From positions 1 to 64,000 of the forward strand of contig JAQTZZ010000010.1 in assembly GCA_028687545.1 (NCBI GenBank): a DNA stretch of 64,000 bases, written 5' to 3'. Every line of letters begins with the position of its first letter. The first letter of the stretch is position 1. A model generated the notes under the pieces. That model was not told where the DNA came from. It worked only from the letters and a program-made list of their open reading frames with translations, and searched no databases. The position numbers and the translations under genes were made by a program. Positions 56,636-64,000 of this stretch are shown piece by piece. The stretch is from Candidatus Wallbacteria bacterium (GTDB lineage Bacteria; Muiribacteriota; JAQTZZ01).

Positions 56636-56800
56636 ATGAGTAAAGACAAGAAAAAATTTGTAGTCTTCCTGGGTAATACTCACCAAGATGTCGAATCAAT
56701 AGTGCGAAGCGATCCCTTTATCGTGAACAGGTATTACCAGTCATACGAGATACACGAACTGATTGAGGGCAATGAAAACAACAACTGGCTTTTGGAATGA
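56636..56800 (+). CDS. 54-residue truncated YciI-like protein
   Basis: The ATG at 56636 overlaps the end region of the cupin gene (stop at 56631-56633; GGTGAAG upstream). The product starts MSKDKKKFVVFLGN and continues DVESIVRSDPFIVNRYYQS, ending GNENNNWLLE. Both parts match the YciI-like C-terminal domain of the GNAT fusion at 58718-59539 (NKFVVILKE... and DVESIVRSDPFIINQYYRS...), but the central ~50 residues are missing. It is an in-frame internal deletion of a paralogue, possibly still expressed. Confidence 0.7.
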   Translation: MSKDKKKFVVFLGNTHQDVESIVRSDPFIVNRYYQSYEIHELIEGNENNNWLLE

Positions 56801-56873
56801 TCATCAGGCAGAGAACATCTTTTGGTCAGCCTGGAAGTTTTCGCGGATCAATACGCATTGGAGCTGAATCAGT

Positions 56874-57704
56874 ATGCTGAACAAAATCCCTGAACTTCGT
56901 TTTGAAAGTCCGGTTGCGGTTCGTTCAACTTTCAGTATCGAGCTTAATGGAGAAAACTTGGAGATTGCGGCCCTGCATCGCAAGTCCGGAGAAAACCTCG
57001 TGTTTTTCCTCCACGGCCTGGGAGCTGTGAAAGAGTGTTTTGAAGAGGCATTCAGTTCCGGGTATCTTAGCGGATACTCGCTATTGTCATGTGACCTGCC
57101 CGGATTCGGAGAATCAACTAAAAGCGGTACATTCAGTTACAGCATGGAGGATTTTGCTGAAGTTTCCAGGCTGCTGCTCAACAGGCAGGACTATGATTCC
57201 CTTCACATCGTCGGTCACAGCATGGGCGGCGCAATAGGAATCATTCTCGCAGGCTTGCTCGATGGCAGGATGCGCTCTTTCGTTAATGCCGAAGGAAATC
57301 TCATTGGCGACGACTGCGGTTTGCTGAGCAGAGAGGCTACCAGATACACTCTTCCTGAGTTCGAGTCCCATGGATTCAGGAAAGTCCTGGCCGGTTGCTC
57401 AGGCATTGAAAATCAGGGTATGAAAAAATGGCTGGAGTGGAATCAGAATGCATATGTTCCCGGATTTTTCCACAGCGCCCGCTCCCTTATCGCATGGTCC
57501 AAAGGTGACATCCTGCTTGAGAGGTTCAAAGCAATGAAATTCCGCAAGCTGTTTGCCTATGGAAGTCACAACAGCGACCTGAAAGTGCTCGGTCTGCTTG
57601 ACGGTATTGAAACAGCACCTGTCCCTGGAAGCTCTCATGCCATGATGATCGACAATCCGGAAGGTTTTTACTGCCTGCTGGGAGGATTTATTGCTGAAAA
57701 ATAG
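56874..57704 (+). CDS. Alpha/beta hydrolase
   Basis: The product has 276 residues. The fold motifs are in order: oxyanion FFLHGLGAVKE, strand DLPGFGEST, nucleophile elbow IVGHSMGGAIG (Ser), and catalytic His in GSSHAMMIDNPEGF near the end. The acid is probably in YGSHNSDLKV. There is no signal peptide. The substrate cannot be told; the family includes esterases and C-C hydrolases. It is 73 bases after the truncated YciI gene on the same strand. Confidence 0.9.
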   Translation: MLNKIPELRFESPVAVRSTFSIELNGENLEIAALHRKSGENLVFFLHGLGAVKECFEEAFSSGYLSGYSLLSCDLPGFGESTKSGTFSYSMEDFAEVSRLLLNRQDYDSLHIVGHSMGGAIGIILAGLLDGRMRSFVNAEGNLIGDDCGLLSREATRYTLPEFESHGFRKVLAGCSGIENQGMKKWLEWNQNAYVPGFFHSARSLIAWSKGDILLERFKAMKFRKLFAYGSHNSDLKVLGLLDGIETAPVPGSSHAMMIDNPEGFYCLLGGFIAEK

Positions 57705-57848
57705 CTCAAAAGGCAGAAATTCAGGAAATCCTCCAAGTCCGGCAAAAAATGGCCCTTGAGCAAGTGGATTCAGGTAAACACAGTGGCACCATATAAAAAA
57801 GCCGCAGGTATGATAAAAAAAAATTAGGGATCAAGTAAGGAGCAAGCG

Positions 57849-58691
57849 ATGAAATACATTTTGGGAATTCCTTCAGCCTGGGGATCATTTTTTAATGGAC
57901 CTGAAGTGAGTCCTGCGGCGATCCGTGAAGCCGGACTTATCGATGCATTCAAATCAAGAGACGTGGTATTCGAGGATCTTGGTGATCTGCAACTGCTTCC
58001 CCTGATGTCCAGGCACAGTGTACCGCCCATCAGGCATTACCCGTCCCCCAGGATTGTCTGGGAATTGACCTTGAATGAGCTGGAACCTGTGATCAGGAAA
58101 AGTAAACGGGTTTTGCTGCTCGGCGGAGACTGCAGCATAGTAGTCGGCTCCATGACAGCCATGCACAATGTCTATGGAAATTCAGCTTATCTTCTCTATC
58201 TTGATGGACACATGGACTGCGAGATTCCAGTGGCCGATAAATGTGCAGGTGCGGCTGGCTTCGGCCTCTATCTGCTCACAGAGCAGAATCCCTTCTGGCC
58301 TTCCCCGGCCATCACTGAACAGCAGCTGCTGATAGCGGGAGTGCATGTCATGCCGGCTAACTGCAAAAAGATTCTGCCTCACTTAAGCCTTGCAAAGATG
58401 CGCAAAACCGGTATCCGCGACTCTGCCTTGAAGATTCTCTCGGCAATCGGGGCAGACATGAAAATACTGGTACACCTGGACGTGGATGTAATGAATCAGG
58501 AGTCAATGCCTGCAGCTTATTCGCCCAGCGAAGAAGGGCTGACTCTTGATGAAATGCAGGAGCTACTGTCGGTTGTCATGCATGATCAGCGGGTGAAACT
58601 GCTGGAGATTACCGAATTCGATCCGCTGAAAGATCCTGAAGGCAAATCAGGCGCAGATATAGTGAAGCTGCTCTCCGGTTTTTCGTGGTAG
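57849..58691 (+). CDS. Arginase/ureohydrolase-fold protein with Cys in metal site
   Basis: The product has 280 residues with GTAAGGAGC before the ATG. The ureohydrolase order is kept: VSPAAIREAGL, VLLLGGDCSIVVGS, LYLDGHMDCE and LVHLDVDVMN. Ligands D, H, D, D and D are present, but the His of GGDHS is Cys and the following DP is NQ. ITEFDPLKD near the end matches the family. It could be a variant hydrolase (arginase, agmatinase or formiminoglutamase type) or a non-catalytic member; the FTCD gene 9.5 kb away makes formiminoglutamase tempting but is not proof. Confidence 0.85.
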   Translation: MKYILGIPSAWGSFFNGPEVSPAAIREAGLIDAFKSRDVVFEDLGDLQLLPLMSRHSVPPIRHYPSPRIVWELTLNELEPVIRKSKRVLLLGGDCSIVVGSMTAMHNVYGNSAYLLYLDGHMDCEIPVADKCAGAAGFGLYLLTEQNPFWPSPAITEQQLLIAGVHVMPANCKKILPHLSLAKMRKTGIRDSALKILSAIGADMKILVHLDVDVMNQESMPAAYSPSEEGLTLDEMQELLSVVMHDQRVKLLEITEFDPLKDPEGKSGADIVKLLSGFSW

Positions 58692-58717
58692 ATTTTATTG
58701 TGAAGTAGGGAGGATAA

Positions 58718-59539
58718 ATGAGTAATCACAAAGCCGGCACGAATGACGGGATCGTGATCCGCAAAGCAATGCCTGGGGATGTTGAGGTTCTTACTTTTTT
58801 CAGGGTCGGTATGCTGAGTGAGGTTTTTACGGGGATGGAGGTTTCTGAAAACTTGGAGTTGAAAACTGTCATCAGAAAGTACTTTGAGGACAAGCTGGAA
58901 GGCAGTGATTTTTTTGGTCTGATTGCCGAGAAAGACGGGAGAGAAGTCGGAACAGGCGGGATGACCATTTCGATCGGCCCGCCCTCACCGGCCACCAAAA
59001 GCGGCAAGAAAGCATACATTTTCGGGATGTACGCCATCCCAAAAGAGCGCTGCCACGGCATCGGAAGCAGAATTTTTCAGTGTCTGGTGGACGAAGCTGA
59101 AACGCGGGGAATAGAATACATACACCTTCACGCGGCACCTGACGGCCTCAATGTTTATCTGAAAAAAGGCTTCCATGACCCGCACAACAAGGAACTGGTG
59201 CTTTTGCTGAAAGGTTCCTCTCGGCAAAAGCCGGAGCAGAAGCAGCCGGAGAACAAATTTGTAGTCATCCTGAAAGAGAAAAAGACTGGCACTCTGCAGA
59301 GACCTCTTCTGGAATCACATGTGGAACATCTCAAAAACCTGCATCTGAAAAACCTGCTTTTCCTCTGCGGCCCTTTGAAAGACAGTGAATCAGCCTTATT
59401 GATCATCAGAGCAGAAAAGATGGAAGATGTAGAATCAATTGTGCGGAGTGACCCTTTTATTATCAACCAGTATTACCGATCGTTCGAGATACATGAGCTG
59501 ATCGAAGGCAATGAAAGTAACAACTGGCTTTTGGAGTGA
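58718..59539 (+). CDS. GNAT acetyltransferase fused to a YciI-like domain
   Basis: The product has 273 residues with GGGAGGATAA before the ATG. Residues 10-160 are a GNAT domain: IVIRKAMPGDVEVLTFFRVG, IFGMYAIPKERCHGIGSRIF (acetyl-CoA loop RxxGxG), and VYLKKGFHDPHNKELVLLL. After a Gln/Lys-rich linker, residues 182-273 resemble YciI (KFVVILKEKK, LLESHVEHLKNLHLKN, LLFLCGPLKDSE, EDVESIVRSDPFI). YciI proteins are small dimeric domains with a His-Asp pair; SHVEHL may supply it. The fusion suggests coupled modification of a small molecule (inference). Confidence 0.85.
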   Translation: MSNHKAGTNDGIVIRKAMPGDVEVLTFFRVGMLSEVFTGMEVSENLELKTVIRKYFEDKLEGSDFFGLIAEKDGREVGTGGMTISIGPPSPATKSGKKAYIFGMYAIPKERCHGIGSRIFQCLVDEAETRGIEYIHLHAAPDGLNVYLKKGFHDPHNKELVLLLKGSSRQKPEQKQPENKFVVILKEKKTGTLQRPLLESHVEHLKNLHLKNLLFLCGPLKDSESALLIIRAEKMEDVESIVRSDPFIINQYYRSFEIHELIEGNESNNWLLE

Positions 59540-59694
59540 TGACATCAGACTTCATGCTTTTACCTTCATTCCTGTTCGCACAAACCGGCAGATAACACAA
59601 AGTGTCAGAATTTCCTGGGCAAGATCATGGAAGAGATCACTTTTAAAGTTTCTCTGTTTGTATATTCCAGAAGCGCGGTTTAAAATTTTCTGAT

Positions 59695-62334
59695 ATGAAG
59701 TCCGGTTTGCTAAATCTCAGCAGAAACGAAATTGTCGATATGCTGGCTGAAAAATCCCGCACAGGATGCGTCTGCGTCGCTGGCCTTTCCGGATCAGGCA
59801 AAACCTGGCTGGCTAATGCACTGGCCGCTGAGATTCAGAAAAGAGGGAGAAATGCCCTGCAGATCGACTGCAGACGGGCCTGGACCACATCGGATGTTTA
59901 CAGCGCTTTATCTGAATCCCTGCTGCAGCTCACCTGTGACAACAGTGTTCAGGCTTTTTCCAGTGATCCCGGAAAGTTCCTCGGATTCATCTCACGAAAA
60001 AATATTACCCTGATCATCGATAACTTCCATTTTGCGGAGAATCCAGAAACGATTGCTTTACTTGAAGAAGCGGCTTCTGGAAGAAACGGGATCGTGGTTT
60101 TCTCCAGAGAAAGGCCGAAAATGGACCTGGCAACCAAGGGTGAAGTCTTCACCTGCGTGTTACCGGGTTTAACTGAGCATGAAACAGGAGTGATGTTCGA
60201 TTCCCTGTTCGAAGTCCAGGGCCAGGAGACGCCGGGTTATGAGGCGAAACAGGCAGTCTTCCGTTTGACTCAGGGTCACCCCTTTTCGATCAGGGTGATC
60301 TGCGCATTGCTTGGCCGGGGTAACCTGACACTGTCAGACCTCAAAAAAGGTGAAAATGAAACCCTGCTGGGCAATTACCTGGAATGGCCTGCCTGGAATG
60401 CCCAGTCTGATGATTTCAGGCATGTATTGAAACTGATCAGCATCATGCGCACTCAAGTCGACAGGGAAATTATCCGGGACATCGCCGGAGCGGACGCCGC
60501 AATAGTGCTGGAAAAGCTCCGGATTTCCTGCCTCTCAGAAATCGACCTGTACGGCAGGATCTCGCTGCCGCTGATCCTGAAGAATTTCATCAGGGGGAAG
60601 ATTCCGGAGACCGAGCTGTTGGAGTTGCATAAAAAAACTGCAGTTCTGCTGCTTTGCAGATTCGGTTTCGAACCTGCCTACCTGGAAGAGATTTTCTACC
60701 ATTTTTCCAGTGCAGGAGAATGGCATGCTGCTATCGACGCCCTGACCGGCTTTGGTGAGGAGAACCTTTTTCTACAGGGCACATGCAGTGGTCTCATCCC
60801 TCTTATCAGAAGTGGGGCTTGGGAAGATAACTACAAAAAGAAGGAGTTGAAGTTAGTGTTGATAGACCAGTTGATCCTCATGGAGAGATTCCAGGAAGCT
60901 CAGGAGGAAATCGAGGGGATCGGCGGGTTTTATGGTAAATTCTTTGCTGCAGGAATTGAGTACTTCAAGTGGAACAACGAATCTGCGCTTACCCAATACA
61001 GCAAACTTCTCAGCCAGACCAGAGATCAAAAACAGAGATTTCTGGTGCTCAATAGAATTGCCTTATGTCATATTTTTATTGGCAATTTCGAGAAAGGCCG
61101 GGAGTTTCTTATAGAATTATCAAAGATGCAGGAATTCGCTGCCAATCCGCTGGCTGCCATCAGGTTTTACATTTCCAGCACAAAGTTTTCTGAATACTGC
61201 GGGAAATACGATGATCAACTCACTGCAATTGAAAAAACACTCGACCTGATGGAGGAAAACGGAATAAAAACCGGGCTAGGTATTATCCTGTATGTAAAAA
61301 GTTATTGTCTTGCGATGCTGGGCAGGAATGAGGAATCGGCCCGGGTGGCAGGGGAAACATTGAAGATTGCCGAGAAGCATGGTGATACTGTGCTTCTAGC
61401 GTTAGCATATGATCTGCATGCATTACTCACTCGCTATGGCAGTGATTGGCGAAAGTCCATCGAGTACCGGCTCAAATGCATAGAATTATGCAGATGCTCA
61501 AATAACACTGTTCACATAGCATCGCATCAGGTCGAAATCGGCACTGCCTATCTGAGACTTGGAGAAATAGAAACTGCTGAGCACTATTTCCAATTAGTCC
61601 TGGAAACTATCGACAGTATCGAAGACATTGCGCTGAAAATCATAGCAATCAATTCCTATTGCGAGTTGCTGATCGCCACAGGCCGTTTCAGGGAAGCTCT
61701 GGAGCAGCTGCAGTCAGTCGAAAAGCAATTCCAGGGTAAATGTCCGCCACTTTGTACGAGCTTCAATTTTCTGATGGGAACATCCCTCGAAAAGCTTGGC
61801 GAAGCTGAAAAGGCCGGTCACTATTTCAGCCTCCACAGAATGGATCTGGATTCCATTCCCTCAGAAACCAGGAAACTATTCGAAAAGGAGGATGCCTGGC
61901 TGATTGCCAAGCTGCAGGAACCGAAGAAGATCAGGATCCTCCGCCGGGATACCGCTCCCGGATATATCAGCACAGAAGAAGTGGATTCCATACGCAGCCA
62001 GGCCGGGACTTTCGAATTTTTTGCGGATTTTATGGGTTCATACGTAATTGTGGATGGAAGAAATATCGAAATCTTCAAGAAAAGGGTCATGGCGAGGATG
62101 TTGCAGGAACTGGTTTCAATCCCAGGGACCGAATTCAGCGCCGAACAACTTTATCCGAAGCTCTGGAACAGGAAATTCGAGCCTGAATCCGATGCAGGCA
62201 CATTCCGCGCCGCTGTCTCCCGCCTGCGGAAAACTCTGGATCCGGACCATTCGCTCCGCTTCATCCTGAGCACTAAAGACTCCAGCGACTGCTGTTTCAA
62301 CCCTGCAGTGAACTATTGCATACTGCTTCCCTGA
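59695..62334 (+). CDS. STAND-type ATPase with TPR array and C-terminal winged-helix domain
   Basis: The product has 879 residues. An N-terminal NTPase has Walker A AGLSGSGKTWL (about residues 29-39) and Walker B ITLIIDNFHF. A helical arm and about 10 TPR-like units follow (e.g. ALTQYSKLLSQTRDQKQRFL, IETAEHYFQLVLETID). The last 100 residues (FMGSYVIVDGRNIEIFKKRV, AEQLYPKLWNRKFEPES, FRAAVSRLRKTLDP) form an OmpR/SARP-like winged helix with typical VSRLRKTLD. This is the layout of MalT/SARP-like regulators with the DNA-binding domain at the C-terminus. The ATG follows a weak site. It probably controls the secreted repeat protein next door (inference). Confidence 0.82.
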   Translation: MKSGLLNLSRNEIVDMLAEKSRTGCVCVAGLSGSGKTWLANALAAEIQKRGRNALQIDCRRAWTTSDVYSALSESLLQLTCDNSVQAFSSDPGKFLGFISRKNITLIIDNFHFAENPETIALLEEAASGRNGIVVFSRERPKMDLATKGEVFTCVLPGLTEHETGVMFDSLFEVQGQETPGYEAKQAVFRLTQGHPFSIRVICALLGRGNLTLSDLKKGENETLLGNYLEWPAWNAQSDDFRHVLKLISIMRTQVDREIIRDIAGADAAIVLEKLRISCLSEIDLYGRISLPLILKNFIRGKIPETELLELHKKTAVLLLCRFGFEPAYLEEIFYHFSSAGEWHAAIDALTGFGEENLFLQGTCSGLIPLIRSGAWEDNYKKKELKLVLIDQLILMERFQEAQEEIEGIGGFYGKFFAAGIEYFKWNNESALTQYSKLLSQTRDQKQRFLVLNRIALCHIFIGNFEKGREFLIELSKMQEFAANPLAAIRFYISSTKFSEYCGKYDDQLTAIEKTLDLMEENGIKTGLGIILYVKSYCLAMLGRNEESARVAGETLKIAEKHGDTVLLALAYDLHALLTRYGSDWRKSIEYRLKCIELCRCSNNTVHIASHQVEIGTAYLRLGEIETAEHYFQLVLETIDSIEDIALKIIAINSYCELLIATGRFREALEQLQSVEKQFQGKCPPLCTSFNFLMGTSLEKLGEAEKAGHYFSLHRMDLDSIPSETRKLFEKEDAWLIAKLQEPKKIRILRRDTAPGYISTEEVDSIRSQAGTFEFFADFMGSYVIVDGRNIEIFKKRVMARMLQELVSIPGTEFSAEQLYPKLWNRKFEPESDAGTFRAAVSRLRKTLDPDHSLRFILSTKDSSDCCFNPAVNYCILLP

Positions 62335-62440
62335 ATCACTCAAATCTATTTGACGCAATCTGCTGCAATTTAGTACTTCAGTTACAGCTCATCCTGCGCA
62401 TAATTTACTTATGAACGAAAGTAGATGGTGGAGGTGTAAA

Positions 62441-63415
62441 ATGAAAAGGAACGTAACAAGAGAAATCATCACAGGAATCCTGATGGCAATGTTGATCGTG
62501 CTGCAGTACGGAGCGGTCTGTGCAGGTGAAACACAAGTCGGTTCAGGGTTGAATTCAGATCATTCCGCGTATTGCGTCGTTGATCCTTCGGAAGCCAATG
62601 TTTACATCGATCCTGCAGCAGCTACAGGAGCCAGGGAAAGTGCGGCAGTGGGTAAGCTCCCGCAGGGAATCAGATGCCAGGTAGTTGCAGAGGAGGACGA
62701 AGCCTTGCAGGTTGTCTGTGAAACAGGGGAAAAATTCTGGATCAACGTGCATGACGTCAAACAGGCGAAATCAGAGCCTGCAGCCGTGTCTACAGGTGAA
62801 TCAACTGTGAAATACAGTGTTTTCTGGGACGTAACAGTCACTGTCAGGCCCGAAAGCACGACAAACAACCAGACCATCAATAAAGAATACAGATGGCTGA
62901 TCGGCAAGTGCGAAACAGTGGATGAAGGCATCAAGCTCTCAGAAAAACTCATGGGCATCACTTCTGAAGAGAACAAGAAAATCTTTGAGGAAATCAGGAA
63001 AAAAGTATGCCAGGACCTGAATCAGGAAATCGCTGAAAATCAGATGGAGATATACGTGCACTTCGCAGCTGAAAAAGACATCGTTCAGGTTAACGATCCA
63101 TCACTTAAGGGCGACAGTCACCCGAGATTCAAAGTTTACTGGGACGTTAAAGTCACTGTCCGGCCTGAAGGCCAGACAAGCAGTCAGACTATCAATAAAG
63201 ATTACAGATGGTTGATCGGCAAGTGCGAAACAGCAGACGAAGGCAACAAGCTCTCCGAAAAACTCATGAACATCACTTCTGAAGAAAACAAGAAAATCTA
63301 TGAGGAAATCAGGAAAAAAGTATGCCTGGACCTGAATCAGGAAATCGCTGAAAATCAGCTTGAAACATTCTGTCACTTCTCACCTGAAAAAGACATTGTT
63401 GAGTGCAGAAATTGA
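62441..63415 (+). CDS. Secreted protein with SH3-like domain and two 105-residue repeats
   Basis: The product has 324 residues from the ATG at 62441 (GGAGGTG upstream). A signal peptide (about 1-30, ending VCAG) is followed by an SH3b-like segment (VYIDPAAATGARESA, QGIRCQVVAEEDEALQV). Two tandem repeats of period 315 bp then share (F/Y)WDV.VTVRPE, QTINK.YRWLIGKCET, LSEKLM.ITSEENKKI and EIRKKVC.DLNQEIAENQ. The two are nearly identical in DNA, so the duplication is recent. I do not recognise the repeat family. It follows the STAND regulator with 106 bases between. Confidence 0.82.
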   Translation: MKRNVTREIITGILMAMLIVLQYGAVCAGETQVGSGLNSDHSAYCVVDPSEANVYIDPAAATGARESAAVGKLPQGIRCQVVAEEDEALQVVCETGEKFWINVHDVKQAKSEPAAVSTGESTVKYSVFWDVTVTVRPESTTNNQTINKEYRWLIGKCETVDEGIKLSEKLMGITSEENKKIFEEIRKKVCQDLNQEIAENQMEIYVHFAAEKDIVQVNDPSLKGDSHPRFKVYWDVKVTVRPEGQTSSQTINKDYRWLIGKCETADEGNKLSEKLMNITSEENKKIYEEIRKKVCLDLNQEIAENQLETFCHFSPEKDIVECRN

Positions 63416-63445
63416 TCGGAATTCCAGAATAAAGTATGGCAACTA

Positions 63446-63475
63446 AAAGGGGCTGTCCAAAAAGACGGCCCCTTT
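63446..63475. terminator. Hairpin after the repeat-protein gene
   Basis: AAAGGGGCTGTC (63446-63457) pairs with GACGGCCCCTTT (63464-63475), 12 bp with one T-G pair and the loop CAAAAA. It lies 30 bases after the stop codon. There is only a short T-run, so termination is likely but not certain. Confidence 0.6.
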
Positions 63476-63630
63476 GCACAGTGCACTACTCTATTAAAGC
63501 GCAGCAGAAAGATCTGAAGATATGCGTTTTGATGTGTCCTGAGGCTGCGGAAACCGGATTTTTATTATACAATGTAGTCAGAATTTCGTGGACTATAGCC
63601 CCACGCCCGATCAGCGCAAAGGAGTAACAC

Positions 63631-64000
63631 ATGGAAGCACCTTTTTCCCAATACCTTGAGCAGAGGATACCTGCTCTAAGTGAGCTGCTGGCCAGCCTGG
63701 CAGACAGGTTTCAGTTCATTTCCATTTTAGGCGCAGACACGTCAGGCAAGGAATTCGCAGTCTCCAGATCCGCTTCCGAGATCAAACCAACGGCCTTTAC
63801 CGAGTGCGGTTTCGTCATCAGGATGCAGAGGCAGGGCGTTCTCGGGGAATTCTCCATCAACGGGCTGCCGGCCGACATGGAAAAACTGCACGATCTGATC
63901 TGCACCAAAGCTGAGAAGATCTTCAGTTTCAGCGATAGATTCGACACTCAGCTCTATCCGGCGATCAGCTGTACAGGTGGAAACGAGAATTTCCGCCAGA
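63631..64000 (+). CDS. TldD/PmbA-family metalloprotease-like protein (5' part)
   Basis: The frame starts at ATG 63631 with AAAGGAGTAACAC upstream and runs off the window edge, 123 codons seen. The N-terminus has the TldD/PmbA domain pattern: LSELLASLADRFQFISILG, GKEFAVSRSASEI, TECGFVIRMQRQGVLGEFS. Family members (TldD/TldE) degrade or mature peptides in the cytoplasm with a HExxxH site further downstream, which is outside the window. A promoter-like TTATTATACAAT lies about 60 bases upstream. Confidence 0.72.
   Translation, partial: MEAPFSQYLEQRIPALSELLASLADRFQFISILGADTSGKEFAVSRSASEIKPTAFTECGFVIRMQRQGVLGEFSINGLPADMEKLHDLICTKAEKIFSFSDRFDTQLYPAISCTGGNENFRQ

Noticed and set aside
63436-63627. 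63-codon frame before the TldD/PmbA gene
   Set aside because: It includes the hairpin at 63446-63475 and has no ribosome site.

Overview
The window comes from the chromosome of a diderm (Gram-negative type) bacterium of moderate GC. It carries many Sec signal peptides, lipoproteins, outer-membrane beta-barrels, an SLH-domain porin, type IV pilin-like genes, a complete 16S-23S-5S rRNA operon and an ssrA (tmRNA) gene. The mix of SLH-anchored porin, PorV-like barrels, FlgD-type Ig C-termini, Sel1, HEAT and ankyrin proteins, and short dispersed palindromic repeats fits an uncultivated, environmental diderm lineage. Candidate phyla such as Wallbacteria or Riflebacteria are a guess; the complete 16S gene at 40315-41886 would settle it. 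I see no transposase, integrase, phage gene or CRISPR array.

Left part (1-14 kb): a partial Ig-domain lipoprotein (minus strand), then a plus-strand run of a cohesin-like/FlgD-Ig secreted protein, a PorV-like barrel, an HhH-plus-barrel protein, dtd and pgeF. A C1A cysteine protease follows on the minus strand. Next comes an operon with an ATP-cone/uridine-kinase-like protein, a CapD-type nucleotide-sugar enzyme and a polyprenyl glycosylphosphotransferase, followed by a glycogen-binding-domain metallophosphoesterase. Two 122-124 bp imperfect palindromes of one family lie at 1831-1952 and 13953-14076.

Middle part (14-36 kb): a seven-gene, translationally overlapping minus-strand envelope operon (22194 to 14074) is the most interesting unit. 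It encodes an Ig/CTD surface protein, a TPR lipoprotein, a protein with two glycogen-binding-like domains, an SLH-coiled-coil-porin, a small lipoprotein, a lipoprotein with a glucodextranase-C-like domain and a pilin-like tail, and a PorV-like barrel. It is followed by uvrC, a clostripain-like protease, two Sel1 proteins, a HEAT protein, a small zinc-ribbon protein, ssrA, a prepilin operon ending in an NlpC/P60-like gene, an S41 protease, a GATase-fold secreted protein, a protein that looks like an inactivated metallopeptidase, an MNT/HEPN pair and a DUF2442 gene.

36-42.6 kb: a repeat-rich spacer with a series of hairpins, then the rRNA operon on the minus strand. It has no spacer tRNAs. Long complementary sequences flank 16S and 23S (maturation stems), boxA-like sequences lie in leader and spacer, and three evenly spaced promoters each have a perfect TTGACA.

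Right part (42.6-64 kb): a methyltransferase; an ECF sigma operon with a membrane partner; a fused formiminotransferase-cyclodeaminase convergently overlapping a class III cyclase; a RaSEA-like radical SAM protein; a thermolysin-like protease; pentapeptide and ankyrin proteins; two cupins; a 54-residue internally deleted YciI paralogue; an alpha/beta hydrolase; an arginase-fold protein with a Cys in the metal site; a GNAT-YciI fusion; a STAND/TPR/winged-helix regulator next to a secreted tandem-repeat protein; and the start of a TldD/PmbA gene.
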